Source: CAWULT01 sp963923455 (GTDB lineage Bacteria; Acidobacteriota; Vicinamibacteria; Vicinamibacterales; UBA2999). From it: a stretch of DNA of 52,989 nt. Position numbers and translations under genes: made by a program. The stretch spans positions 1 through 52,989 of the forward strand of contig CAWULT010000020.1 of the NCBI GenBank assembly GCA_963923455.1, written 5' to 3'. Shown here piece after piece: positions 44,061-52,509 of the stretch (position 1 is its first letter; every line of letters begins with the position of its first letter). The notes under the pieces are model-generated. The model did not search any database. It saw nothing but the letters and a program-made list of their open reading frames with translations, and was not told where the DNA came from.

Positions 44061-45065
44061 CTAGTGGCCGCCGCCGACGAGGGCGAAGGGTTCGATGGGT
44101 GCCGGCGTGAAGCACAGCACGAACATCGCGAGCGCGAAGAGGGCCAGCCACCTGCGCCCCGGGTCGAGCGGCACGTCCTCGTCGATCGTCCGGGGATGCC
44201 GGGGCCCGAAGACGACGAGCATGCCGATCGTCAGCACCGTCCAGACGATCCACGACTGCGACTGGAAGGCGAGCCCGATGAGGGCGGCGACCGTCCCCAG
44301 CGTCACGAGCGTCGACCGGCGGCCCAGCACCGCGTAGGAGATGTGGCCGCCGTCCAGCTGCCCGATGGGAAAGAGGTTCAGCGCCGTGGCGAGCAGGCCG
44401 AACCAGGCCGCGAACGCCATCGGGTGCAGGTTCACCGAGTAACCCTCGGCCGGGGTGCCGAACACCACCCAGGTCATCGCCTGGAACAGCAGCGGCTCGC
44501 CCAGCTCGACGCCCTCGAACCCGGGGGGCACCCGTGCGATCCTGGACAGGCTGACGCCGATGAAGAGCACCGGCACCGCGACCAGGAACCCGGCGACCGG
44601 TCCGGCGATCCCGATGTCGAACAGCTCCCGCTTGGTACGGATGGGCTCCCGGATGCGGATGAACGCGCCGAAGGTGCCGGTCAGCAGCAGCGGGGCTGGG
44701 AGAAAATAGGGAAGCGAGGCGTCGACCCCGTAGTACCGGCAGGCGTAATAGTGGCCGAATTCGTGCGCGCCCAGGATGGCGAGGATCGACAGGCTGTACC
44801 AGAACCCCGTGAGCGCGCCATTCAGGTAATACTGCGACAGGCTGATCGCGCCGCCGGCCGGCTGGAAGTCGAGCTGGAAGCTGGCGTAATGGTCGACGCC
44901 GACCAGCGTGGTCATCAGCAGCGTCAGGACGAACAGGACGATGTGGCGGACGGGCCAGCGGCGCCGTTCGGGCTCGGGAGCCAGCGGCACGGGCGTCCGC
45001 ACCGCAGCCAGGGTCTGGTCGGGGAAGCGGACTTCCGGGACGTCGTCGGACGGAGGGGCGCCCAT
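44061..45065 (-). CDS. Site-2 protease family protein (peptidase M50)
   Basis: 334-residue intramembrane metalloprotease with about seven membrane segments. The zinc motif is H101-EFGH105 (ILGAHEFGHYYACRYY), and the distal aspartate is D238 in LFPIGQLDGGH. The N-terminal 38 residues are cytoplasmic and Pro-rich. There is no PDZ insertion, so it resembles the short membrane-metalloprotease form. Substrate unknown. It runs convergent to priA with no gap. HU lies downstream of the opposite side, 11 bases upstream of this start on the same strand. Confidence 0.9.
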   Translation of the reverse strand: MGAPPSDDVPEVRFPDQTLAAVRTPVPLAPEPERRRWPVRHIVLFVLTLLMTTLVGVDHYASFQLDFQPAGGAISLSQYYLNGALTGFWYSLSILAILGAHEFGHYYACRYYGVDASLPYFLPAPLLLTGTFGAFIRIREPIRTKRELFDIGIAGPVAGFLVAVPVLFIGVSLSRIARVPPGFEGVELGEPLLFQAMTWVVFGTPAEGYSVNLHPMAFAAWFGLLATALNLFPIGQLDGGHISYAVLGRRSTLVTLGTVAALIGLAFQSQSWIVWTVLTIGMLVVFGPRHPRTIDEDVPLDPGRRWLALFALAMFVLCFTPAPIEPFALVGGGH

Positions 45066-45076
45066 GCGGGGCCTGA

Positions 45077-45346
45077 TTACCCGATGTTCTGGAGGTCTTT
45101 GCCGGGCTTGAAGCGGATGGTGCGGCCTGGCGGGATGCGCACCTCCTTGCCTGTCCGAGGGTTACGGCCGATGCCCCGCTTGCGTGGCTTCACCTGGAAG
45201 ACGCCGAAGCCGCGGAGCTCGATGCGGTCTCCGCGCTGCATCGAAAGGCGCATCGCGTCGAAGACGGCGTCCACGGCCACCTCGGCCTTGACCTTGGTGA
45301 TGTCCGCGACTTTGGAGACTTCGTTGACGATGTCGACCTTGATCAT
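45077..45346 (-). CDS. hup: HU-family DNA-binding protein
   Basis: 89-residue histone-like dimer protein. The N-terminal helices (MIKVDIVNEVSKVADITKVK) and the beta-arm with GFGVFQVKPRKRGIGRNPRT and IPPGRTIRFKPGKDL are complete and of standard length. It bends DNA non-specifically. A near-perfect sigma70 promoter lies upstream at 45380-45408, with a purine-rich GAGGG ten bases before the ATG. The M50 gene follows after 11 bases, probably in the same transcript. Confidence 0.95.
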   Translation of the reverse strand: MIKVDIVNEVSKVADITKVKAEVAVDAVFDAMRLSMQRGDRIELRGFGVFQVKPRKRGIGRNPRTGKEVRIPPGRTIRFKPGKDLQNIG

Positions 45347-45379
45347 GCGACGGGCGCCCTCTGGCAGAAGACTGTAAAT

Positions 45380-45408
45380 ATCATAAATATCGTGACTTAG
45401 CCTGTCAA
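45380..45408 (-). promoter_or_regulatory. Strong sigma70 promoter for HU
   Basis: On the minus strand TTGACA (45403-45408), a spacer of exactly 17 bases, and TATGAT (45380-45385). It is the best consensus promoter in the window and sits in an unusually A/T-rich island of about 40 bases. Confidence 0.8.
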
Positions 45409-45430
45409 CAGCCCCGAGACCTCGAACCGC

Positions 45431-46876
45431 ATGCCCAGCGCCCCCGCTTCCGTCGTCCTGATTGGCCGTCCCAACGTCGGCAAATCCACGCTGTTCAACC
45501 GGCTCACCCGGACGCGGCGCGCCATCGTCACGGCCATTGCCGGCACCACACGCGACGTCATCGCGCAGCCGGTCGAGTGGGAAGGCGTGCGCTTCGAACT
45601 CGTTGACACGGGAGGGATGTTCGGCGCGAGCGAGGACCCGCTGCACGCGCTCGTGCTCGAGCGTGGACGCCGGGCGATCGCGTCCGCCGATCTCCTTGTG
45701 TTCCTGACAGATGGCCGCGAGGGACTCGTCTCGGGCGACCGCGAGATCGCCGACGTGCTGCGCGCCGCGGACGTGCCCGTGATCCTCGTGATCAACAAGA
45801 TGGACGACCGCCGCGCCCGTGCCGGGGCGCTCGACTTCTTCCAGCTCGGGTTCGATCCGATCCTCGAGATCTCGGCGGAGCACGGTGAAGGCGTCGGCGA
45901 CCTGTTGGATGCCATCGTCGAGCGCCTGCCCAGGCGGGTGGCCGCGAAGGCCGTGGCGCCGGACGAGGGCGGCGACGAATCCGAGGGCGCGGTCGTGCCG
46001 ACCGTGCCGGACGAGGTCAAGGTGGCGATCGTCGGGCGGCCCAACGCGGGTAAGTCGTCGCTCGTCAATCGGTTGCTGCGCGAGGAGCGCATGATCGTCA
46101 GCGACGTGCCGGGTACCACGCGCGACGCGGTCGATACGCTGCTGACCTGGCACCGCCGGCACTTCCGCATCGTCGACACCGCCGGCATGCGCCGGCCGGG
46201 CCGCGTCGCCAGCGGGGGACAGGTCGAGCACGTCTCGGTCCTGCTGGCCCGGCGGTCGATCGAGGACGCCGACATCGTCGTGCTCGTGATCGACGCGTCG
46301 GTCGGGCCCACCGACCAGGATGCCGCCATCGCTGGCGAGGCCGACCGGCTCGGCCGGGGCGTGATCATCGTCGCCAACAAGTGGGACCTGATGAAGCAGC
46401 ACGGGCCCGACTTCGTGAAGACCTTCGACGAGGACCTGAGGCGCAACCTGAAGTTCCTGGATTACGCGCCGGTGCTGCACGTGTCGGCGGCCACGGGGGA
46501 GCGTGCGCCGAAACTGCTGGAGCACATCGACAAGGTGGCGGCATCGCGGCGCATGCGGGTCAAGACGCCGGACTTGAACAGGTTCATCGAGAAGGTGACC
46601 GCGGCGCATCCACCCCAGAGCGCCGGGCACCGGCGCGTCCGCGTGATGTACGCGGCGCAGACCGGCGTGTGCCCGCCGAACTTCGCGCTCTTCACCAACG
46701 TCGGCACGTCGTTCCACTTCTCCTACCAGCGTTTCCTGGTGAATCAGCTACGGAGCGAATACGGCTTCGTCGGGACGCCGATTCGGCTGCAGGTGCGCGC
46801 CCGCCGGGCCCGGCGCGGCGCCCCGGAAGACGGCGCCACGCCCGCGCCGCGTGGCCGTCGTCGGCAAACCCGCTGA
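45431..46876 (+). CDS. der: Ribosome biogenesis GTPase Der (EngA)
   Basis: 481 residues with two tandem G domains. The first: GRPNVGKSTL, DTGG and NKMD. The second: GRPNAGKSSL, DTAG and NKWD. The C-terminal KH-like domain includes VRVMYAAQTGVCPPNFALF and RFLVNQLRSEYGFVGTPIRL. It acts in assembly of the large ribosomal subunit. The start is divergent from hup. A basic tail of about 20 residues follows the KH domain. Confidence 0.96.
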   Translation: MPSAPASVVLIGRPNVGKSTLFNRLTRTRRAIVTAIAGTTRDVIAQPVEWEGVRFELVDTGGMFGASEDPLHALVLERGRRAIASADLLVFLTDGREGLVSGDREIADVLRAADVPVILVINKMDDRRARAGALDFFQLGFDPILEISAEHGEGVGDLLDAIVERLPRRVAAKAVAPDEGGDESEGAVVPTVPDEVKVAIVGRPNAGKSSLVNRLLREERMIVSDVPGTTRDAVDTLLTWHRRHFRIVDTAGMRRPGRVASGGQVEHVSVLLARRSIEDADIVVLVIDASVGPTDQDAAIAGEADRLGRGVIIVANKWDLMKQHGPDFVKTFDEDLRRNLKFLDYAPVLHVSAATGERAPKLLEHIDKVAASRRMRVKTPDLNRFIEKVTAAHPPQSAGHRRVRVMYAAQTGVCPPNFALFTNVGTSFHFSYQRFLVNQLRSEYGFVGTPIRLQVRARRARRGAPEDGATPAPRGRRRQTR

Positions 46877-46891
46877 AATACAGGGGTTGGG

Positions 46892-46900
46892 TGCTATACT
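46892..46900 (+). promoter_or_regulatory. Extended -10 (TGC-TATACT), leaderless start of the MerR-type gene
   Basis: TGCTATACT ends eight bases before the ATG at 46909. No Shine-Dalgarno sequence lies between. Transcription would begin within about two bases of the start codon. Confidence 0.6.
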
Positions 46901-46908
46901 GACGACCG

Positions 46909-47373
46909 ATGGCCGCCAAGGTCTCGAAGGTATATCGGGCATCGGAAGTGTGTGAGCTCGCACAAGTCCAGCCCTATGTCCTGCGGTCCTGGGAGAAGGA
47001 GTTTCCAGGGATTGGCGTTCAGAGGTCACCCGACAGCCACAAGCTCTATCGGCAGTCGGACCTCGACCAGGTGCTGCGGATCAAGCAGCTGGTGTTCGGT
47101 GAAGGCTTGACCCTCGCCGGTGCCAGGCGCCGGCTCGAGGAGATGGCACCGCCGGCCGAGGAGGGCGCCGACGGGGACGTTGCCGAGGTGCTCGATGCCC
47201 TCGCATCGGATGCCCGCGTCCGAATCGCACACGTGCGAGACGGGTTGCGCGCTATCCTGAAGGTGTTGTCGAGCGCCCCTGGCACGGTGGTGGTGGTCGG
47301 ACCGGTGGCGCCGTCGGCGAAGAAGGCGGGGAAGGCAGCGGCCGGCGCCAAGGGGCGCCGCGCGAGCGCCTGA
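46909..47373 (+). CDS. MerR-family transcriptional regulator
   Basis: 154 residues. The MerR winged helix is at about 8-78: VYRASEVCELAQVQPYVLRSWEKEF, then GIGVQRSPDSHKLYRQSDLDQVLRIKQLVFGEGLTLAGARRRLEE (split here for length). There is no C-terminal effector-binding cysteine set; the second half is a short helical region and a basic, Lys/Ala tail. Members of this form act on heat-shock or developmental genes elsewhere, but the target here is unknown. It lies between der and tRNA-Pro. Confidence 0.9.
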   Translation: MAAKVSKVYRASEVCELAQVQPYVLRSWEKEFPGIGVQRSPDSHKLYRQSDLDQVLRIKQLVFGEGLTLAGARRRLEEMAPPAEEGADGDVAEVLDALASDARVRIAHVRDGLRAILKVLSSAPGTVVVVGPVAPSAKKAGKAAAGAKGRRASA

Positions 47374-47400
47374 GGCCGAACGGTAGGATTCGTTGTCAGA

Positions 47401-47477
<77 letters not shown>

Positions 47478-47507
47478 TTCTCGAAGTCCCGGAACGCACC
47501 GGGCAAC

Positions 47508-47534
47508 ACGGAGGCGGCCCCTAGACGCCTCCGT
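47508..47534 (+). terminator. Terminator hairpin after tRNA-Pro
   Basis: ACGGAGGCG (47508-47516) pairs perfectly with CGCCTCCGT (47526-47534) around a nine-base loop, 30 bases after the tRNA end. Only one extra T follows, so it is not a classical U-tract terminator. Confidence 0.55.
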
Positions 47535-47699
47535 TCCCAGCCGCCCACGATAGTTGTCCGGCCGGGGCGCACGCCCGCGGCGCCTGGGTCTTTTCCCGCC
47601 TCTTCTGTCAGCGATTCCCCACATCGGGGCGCTCGTACGCCTCGTCCGGCCACGCGGTTCAGCTATGGCGACGGCGTGGTGATTGCAGCTCGAGTTGGT

Positions 47700-47723
47700 G
47701 GCCACCCGCTGTGCCGGGTGGCC
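47700..47723 (+). promoter_or_regulatory. Hairpin in the leader of the FG-GAP repeat gene
   Basis: GGCCACCCG (47700-47708) and CGGGTGGCC (47715-47723) form a perfect 9-bp stem with a six-base loop, followed by CGTTTC, 24 bases before the ATG at 47748. It could be an attenuator or mRNA stabiliser; nothing else supports a specific ligand or protein. Confidence 0.4.
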
Positions 47724-47747
47724 CGTTTCACCTCAGAGAGGCTGCAC

Positions 47748-49811
47748 ATGACTCAGATCACCCGGGTGCGCTCGCACCTCAGTTCGCTCGTCCTCGTGGC
47801 CGTCTTCGTGCTGTCGGGGACGGCCGCCTTACGCGCACAGGCCCCGAGCATCACGGAGAGCGGAAAGCTGTTGCCATCGGACGGGGCGAACGGCGACCAG
47901 TTCGGCCTCTCCGTGTCGGTGTCCGGCGACACGGCGGCCGTGGCTGCGCGGTACGACGACGACAACGGCGCCGAGTCGGGTTCCGTCTACGTGTTCGTGC
48001 GCAGCGGCGGGGTCTGGACCCAGCAGGCGAAGCTGCACCCCGCTGACGGGGCGGCTGACGATCAGTTCGGCCAGTCGGTGGTGCTCCTCGGCGATACCCT
48101 GGTGGTGGGCGCCTGGAGGGACGACGACAGCGGCAGCAATGCGGGCTCGGCGTACGTGTTCGTGCGCAGCGGGACGACCTGGACGCAGCAGGCGAAGCTG
48201 CTCCCGTCCGATGGGGCCGCCGGCGATCAGTTCGGCCAGTCGGTCTCGCTCTCGGGCGAGACCCTCGTCGTGGGCGCCCACGGCGACAGCGACCACGGCG
48301 GGAACACCGGCTCCGCCTACGTGTTCGTGCGCAGCGGCTCCACCTGGACGCAGCAGGCCAAGCTGGTCGCGTCCGACGGGATGGCCGATGACTACTTCGG
48401 CTGGTCGGTTTCCGTGTCGGGCGACACGGCTGTCGTGGGCGCATGGGGCGTCGATGGCAGCGACAGTCACTCCGGATCCGCGTACGTGTTCGTGCGCAAC
48501 GGCACGAGCTGGAGCCAACAGGTCAAGCTGGTCCCGTCCGACGGGTCCGCCGACGACGTCAGTCTCAGCTACGGCTCCTCGGTGTCCGTGTCGGGCGACA
48601 CCGTGCTGGTCGGTGCCTATCGAGACAGCGACAACGGTCCCGTGTCCGGATCGGTGTACGTCTATCTGCGTGCGGGCACGACCTGGAGCGAGCAGGCGAA
48701 ACTGCTCGCGTCCGATGGGTCGCAAGACGACTATTTCGGGCAGTCCGTCTTCCTGGCCGGCAACACGGCGGTGATCGGGGCCTACGGCGACAGCGACAAC
48801 GGCAGCGCCTCCGGCTCGGTCTATGTCTTCGTCCGGAACGGCGCGTCCTGGATGGAGCAGATCAAGCTGCTGGCGTCGGACGGGGAGGCCAACGACATCC
48901 TGGGCCAGCCCGTATCCCTGTCCGGCAGCACCGTCGTCGCGGGCGCCTTCGGGGCCGCGGGCGGCGGGATCGAGTCCGGCGCGGCCTACGTGTTCGACGT
49001 CTCCCCGTACGTGGACTCGACGCCCCCGGTCATCACGTCGTCCCTCACCGGGACGGCCGGTACGAACGGCTGGTACGTCACCGACGTCCTCCTGACTTGG
49101 TCCGTGGAAGACCCGGAATCGTCCGTGACCACCGACGGATGCGACCCCGTGACCATCAGCAGCGACACGCCCGGGACCTCCTTCGCGTGCTCGGCGACCA
49201 GTTCCGGCGGCACGTCCTCGGAGTCGGTCACCGTCAAGCGTGACGCGACGCCCCCGGTCCTCTCTCCGGTCGTCAGCCCGAATCCCGTGCTGCTGAACGG
49301 CGTCGCGGTTGCGACGCCTGGAGCGTTCGACGCGCTGTCGGGTGTGGCCGGGGAGTCATGCGACCCGGTCGCGACGGACACAGTGGGGGCGAAGACCGTT
49401 ACTTGTCGGGCGACGGACAACGCCGGGAACACCGCCAGCGCCATGGCGGGGTACCAGGTCATCTATCCGTGGGCGGGATTCTTCCAGCCGGTCGACAACT
49501 GGCCGACGCTGAACCAGACGAAGGCCGGAAGTGCCGTTCCCGTCAAGTTCAGCCTCGGGGGCAATCAGGGCCTCGGGATCTTCGCACCGGGCTACCCCCT
49601 GTCGCGCCAAGTCGTCTGCGGCACCGGCGTTCCGGTGGACGACGTCGAACAGACCGTCACGATCGGCGGCAGCGGCCTCAGCTACGATGCGGCCACTGGT
49701 CAGTACGTCTACGTCTGGAAGACCGACAAGGCGTGGGCCCGCACGTGCCGTGAACTGGTGGTCAGGCTCGCTGATGGTACCGAGCACGTCGCGGCCTTCA
49801 CGCTGAAATAG
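47748..49811 (+). CDS. Secreted FG-GAP repeat protein with a C-terminal PxKF-type domain
   Basis: 687 residues. A signal peptide (about 1-32, ending ALRAQA) is followed by seven repeats of about 55 residues (nucleotides 47862-49011) of the form KLLPSDGxxxDxFGxSVSLSG, then xTLVVGAxxDxDNG and GSxYVFVRxGxxWxQQ. These are FG-GAP (integrin alpha-like propeller) repeats, so a seven-bladed beta-propeller is expected, with Asp-rich loops that may bind calcium. Two Ig/HYR-like segments with paired cysteines follow (about 440-600: DSTPPVITSSLTG; DATPPVLSPVVSP). The C-terminal domain (AGFFQPVDNWPTLNQTKAGS, then AVPVKFSLGGNQGLGIF) is the PxKF type. A surface adhesion role is plausible. An AGAGAGG lies a short way before the ATG. 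Confidence 0.88.
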   Translation: MTQITRVRSHLSSLVLVAVFVLSGTAALRAQAPSITESGKLLPSDGANGDQFGLSVSVSGDTAAVAARYDDDNGAESGSVYVFVRSGGVWTQQAKLHPADGAADDQFGQSVVLLGDTLVVGAWRDDDSGSNAGSAYVFVRSGTTWTQQAKLLPSDGAAGDQFGQSVSLSGETLVVGAHGDSDHGGNTGSAYVFVRSGSTWTQQAKLVASDGMADDYFGWSVSVSGDTAVVGAWGVDGSDSHSGSAYVFVRNGTSWSQQVKLVPSDGSADDVSLSYGSSVSVSGDTVLVGAYRDSDNGPVSGSVYVYLRAGTTWSEQAKLLASDGSQDDYFGQSVFLAGNTAVIGAYGDSDNGSASGSVYVFVRNGASWMEQIKLLASDGEANDILGQPVSLSGSTVVAGAFGAAGGGIESGAAYVFDVSPYVDSTPPVITSSLTGTAGTNGWYVTDVLLTWSVEDPESSVTTDGCDPVTISSDTPGTSFACSATSSGGTSSESVTVKRDATPPVLSPVVSPNPVLLNGVAVATPGAFDALSGVAGESCDPVATDTVGAKTVTCRATDNAGNTASAMAGYQVIYPWAGFFQPVDNWPTLNQTKAGSAVPVKFSLGGNQGLGIFAPGYPLSRQVVCGTGVPVDDVEQTVTIGGSGLSYDAATGQYVYVWKTDKAWARTCRELVVRLADGTEHVAAFTLK
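47862..49011 (+). repeat. Seven tandem FG-GAP coding repeats of about 165 bp
   Basis: The repeat units begin KLLPSDG, KLHPADG, KLLPSDG, KLVASDG, KLVPSDG, KLLASDG and KLLASDG. Units 2 to 4 are the most alike at the DNA level (the CTGGACGCAGCAGGC stretch recurs). Unit 5 is two residues longer. Recent internal duplication is likely. Confidence 0.85.
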
Positions 49812-49826
49812 CCCGCGTCAGCGTCT

Positions 49827-49875
49827 GCACGGATCGCGGGGGAGCGCTGCCGCGCGTCCCCCGCGATGTCCGTGC
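49827..49875. terminator. Long bidirectional terminator hairpin
   Basis: GCACGGA plus TCGCGGGGGA (49827-49843) pair with TCCCCCGCGA (49857-49866) and TCCGTGC (49869-49875), a 17-bp stem interrupted only by a two-base bulge. It lies between the convergent stops at 49811 and 49933. Confidence 0.7.
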
Positions 49876-49932
49876 GGCTCTGGATCGTGCGCCGTACCAC
49901 TGGCGCCAGAATCGCCCGCCCCTCGGGGCGCC

Positions 49933-50832
49933 CTACTGGACGCGCCCGTCGAGCGACAGCCCGTTGAGCACCAGCGGCGGTTTGGCCGCGGCCGAGATGC
50001 GCCCGAGGTCGCCGGACGCGCCGGCCGGGCGCGTGACGGTGATCCGGAACTGGTGGCTCTGCTTGTCGACGGCCTTGGCCACCTGGGCCCCGAGTTCCGA
50101 CAGCAGGGTGGCGATGCGCGTGGCGCTGTTGATGCCCTCGTAGCGGCCGCCGGTCATCTGCGTGATGGCCGTGCCGACCTGCACCTGGTTGCCGCCGCCG
50201 GTGGCGGTCTGCGACCCGGGGTTGAACATCACGACGTGCACGGTGGTCGGGCGCGCCTGGAGCCGCTGCATCAGGCGCTTGACGTCGTTGTCGCGCACGT
50301 CGCGGTCGCCCAGGGTCGTGCCCATCACGATGATGACCGGAAAGTAGTCGGTCTTGTCCTTCTCGATCCGCTGCGTCGCCTCGTTGATGCTCTCGACGAA
50401 CCGCCCGGTGCCGGAGTCGGGTGCGAGCAGGTCGAGGCTCTTCAACATCGCCGCACGATCGGTGGTGGGGCGTGCCAGGAAGCGCGGCTGGGGCGCGGTC
50501 GTGACGATGGTGATCTCGAGGTTCTGCGGCAGGGCCTCGATGAGGCTCCGGGCGCCGTTCCGCAGCTGATTCAGGTTGCCGCCGCCCAGGCCGGCGCCGT
50601 TGTCGAGCAGCAGCTGCAGCTTCACCGGCCAGTTGACCGCCTCGACCTTCGTGATGGTCGCCTCTGCGTCGTTCTCGAGCAGGCGGATGTCGGCCGGCTG
50701 CACCGCCGCGGCCGGGGCTCCGCTCGCGTCGACCACGCTGGCGAAGAGCTGGACCGTGTTCTGCGCGTCGAGGCCGGTCGTGGCGGCCAGGACGCCGACG
50801 CCGACGAGCAAGGTCCAAAACAGTGATCGCAT
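49933..50832 (-). CDS. Secreted von Willebrand A-like protein with an incomplete metal site
   Basis: 299 residues. A signal peptide (about 1-23, ending LDAQ) is followed by a short strand domain (VQLFASVVDASGAPAAAVQP, then RLLENDAEATITKVE) and a VWA-like fold: QLLLDNGAGLGGG, ITIVTTAPQPRFL, DYFPVIIVMG, VHVVMFNPG. The metal motif DxSxS is replaced by DNGAG, so metal-ion-dependent binding is doubtful. It resembles the Acidobacterial VWA family at 4239. The ATG at 50832 has GGAGG four bases upstream, a short spacing. Confidence 0.85.
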   Translation of the reverse strand: MRSLFWTLLVGVGVLAATTGLDAQNTVQLFASVVDASGAPAAAVQPADIRLLENDAEATITKVEAVNWPVKLQLLLDNGAGLGGGNLNQLRNGARSLIEALPQNLEITIVTTAPQPRFLARPTTDRAAMLKSLDLLAPDSGTGRFVESINEATQRIEKDKTDYFPVIIVMGTTLGDRDVRDNDVKRLMQRLQARPTTVHVVMFNPGSQTATGGGNQVQVGTAITQMTGGRYEGINSATRIATLLSELGAQVAKAVDKQSHQFRITVTRPAGASGDLGRISAAAKPPLVLNGLSLDGRVQ

Positions 50833-50980
50833 GAGGCCTCCACGAGTGCGCGCGAGATGCCCGTGACCGCCGAACTGGGCTGCGAGAGTTTACGACAGCG
50901 GCGGTGCCACCGTTCCCTGTCCGAGGGCCCTGTCGGTCCGACGCTGGCACGCGGCGACGACTTTGCGTCAGGATACGGGG

Positions 50981-52426
50981 ATGCCGGTGCTCGAATCGAT
51001 CACGCACGCCTTGCCGCGGCCCCTGTCTGACTACCCGGTCACCACCGGCGCCGGCCTCGTGCAGACGCTGGCCGAGCGCGTGGCGGCCGAGCCCTTCAAC
51101 GCCGTCGCCACGGGCATCTTCGCCCTCGCCATCCTGCACACCTTCACGGCGGCGCGCTTCACGGCGCTGGCGCACGCGATGCAGCACCGCGAGGCGGTGC
51201 GCGCGGCGGCGGCCGGCCGGCCCCCGTCTCCGGGCGTGCTGGCCGAGATGCTGCACTTCTTCGGGGAGGTCGAGGTGGTGTTCGGCCTCTGGACGATTGC
51301 GCTGCTCGTGGCGATGACGGCCTACGGCGGCTGGGACGTGGCCGTCCACTACCTGAACGACACGGTCAACTACACCGAGCCGCTGTTCGTGGTGGTCATC
51401 ATGGCCCTGGCGTCCACCCGCCCGGTCATCGGCCTGGCCGAGGCCGCCTTGCGGCGGGTCGCGGCGCTGGGCGGAGCGACGCCGGCCGCGAACTGGGCGG
51501 CCATCCTGACGCTGGGCCCTGTACTCGGCTCGTTCATCACCGAGCCTGGGGCGATGACGATCAGCGCCGTGCTGCTGGCGCGACAGTTCTACGATCTGGG
51601 GCCGAGCCGGCGGCTCAAGTACGCGACGCTCGGCCTGTTGTTCGTCAATGTGTCGATCGGGGGCACGTTGACGCACTTCGCGGCGCCGCCGGTGCTGATG
51701 GTGGCGCGGCCGTGGCATTGGGACGCCTGGTTCATGCTGAGCCACTTCGGGTGGCGTGCGCTCGTCTCCATCGTGCTCTCCACCGCGGCGTATGGCCTGT
51801 GGTTCCGTGGCGAGCTGACGGCACTGGCGGCGAGGCGGCCGGTGCCGGACGTCGACCTGCCGGCCGAGGAGGCCGAGCGGGGCGCCCACTTGCTGCCGGT
51901 GCCCGTGTGGGTCGTGGCGGTGCACCTGCTGTTCATGGCCTGGACCGTCGTCAACGCCCACCATCCGGTGCTCTTCATCGGCGGCTTCCTGTTCTTCCTC
52001 GGATTCGCGCGCACGACGGCCCCGTTTCAGAGCCGGCTCGAGCTCAAGACGCCGCTGCTCGTCGGCTTCTTCCTAGGCGGGCTGGTGATCCACGGCGGTC
52101 TGCAGGGCTGGTGGATCGCGCCGCTCCTGGCCAGCCTGTCGGAGACACCGCTCTTCCTCGGGGCGACGTTCCTGACGGCGTTCAACGACAACGCCCTGAT
52201 CACCTACCTGGCGACCCTCGTGCCCAACCTGGACGCCCGCCTGGCCGTCGCGGTGGTCGAGGGCGCCGTCACCGGCGGCGGGCTCACCGTGATCGCCAAC
52301 GCACCGAACCCGGCGGGACAGGCGATCCTGAGCCGGTTCTTCGACGACGCGGTGTCGCCGGTCGGGCTCGCCGCGGGCGCGCTGCTGCCGACGGCGATTG
52401 CCTCTGTACTCTTCCGGCTGTTCTGA
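50981..52426 (+). CDS. Putative Na+/H+ antiporter
   Basis: 481 residues with 11-12 membrane segments. The sequence fits the 'putative Na+/H+ antiporter' family related to the ion-transporter superfamily: MLHFFGEVEVVFGLWTIAL, TLGPVLGSFITEPGAMTIS, NVSIGGTLTHFAAPPVLMVA, TAFNDNALITYLATLVPNL and GGGLTVIANAPNPAGQAIL are conserved-looking segments with buried charged residues. The ion is not certain. The ATG at 50981 has AGGA seven bases upstream; the in-frame TTG at 50963 is less likely. Confidence 0.85.
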   Translation: MPVLESITHALPRPLSDYPVTTGAGLVQTLAERVAAEPFNAVATGIFALAILHTFTAARFTALAHAMQHREAVRAAAAGRPPSPGVLAEMLHFFGEVEVVFGLWTIALLVAMTAYGGWDVAVHYLNDTVNYTEPLFVVVIMALASTRPVIGLAEAALRRVAALGGATPAANWAAILTLGPVLGSFITEPGAMTISAVLLARQFYDLGPSRRLKYATLGLLFVNVSIGGTLTHFAAPPVLMVARPWHWDAWFMLSHFGWRALVSIVLSTAAYGLWFRGELTALAARRPVPDVDLPAEEAERGAHLLPVPVWVVAVHLLFMAWTVVNAHHPVLFIGGFLFFLGFARTTAPFQSRLELKTPLLVGFFLGGLVIHGGLQGWWIAPLLASLSETPLFLGATFLTAFNDNALITYLATLVPNLDARLAVAVVEGAVTGGGLTVIANAPNPAGQAILSRFFDDAVSPVGLAAGALLPTAIASVLFRLF

Positions 52427-52474
52427 CCCGGAGTCCGCGCGGTGCTCGGCCCTGCGCACGGCACGGCCGGGCGG

Positions 52475-52509
52475 GGTGAGGGCGGCCGGACGGCCGGGGC
52501 CCGCTCACC
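52475..52509 (-). terminator. Hairpin overlapping the stop of the dehydrogenase gene
   Basis: GGTGAG (52475-52480) pairs with CTCACC (52504-52509), with an inner stem CGGCC / GGCCG. It lies between the convergent antiporter and dehydrogenase genes and reaches into the stop codon. Confidence 0.35.

Noticed and set aside
47862..49011. CRISPR-like or DNA satellite array
   Set aside because: The repeats are in frame, about 165 bp, translate to FG-GAP units, and have no constant repeat-spacer structure.
49709..51964. A 751-codon open frame on the minus strand across the VWA-like gene and antisense to the antiporter
   Set aside because: Composition is Arg/Gly/His-rich without domains, and real proteins with signal peptide or membrane helices explain the same DNA.
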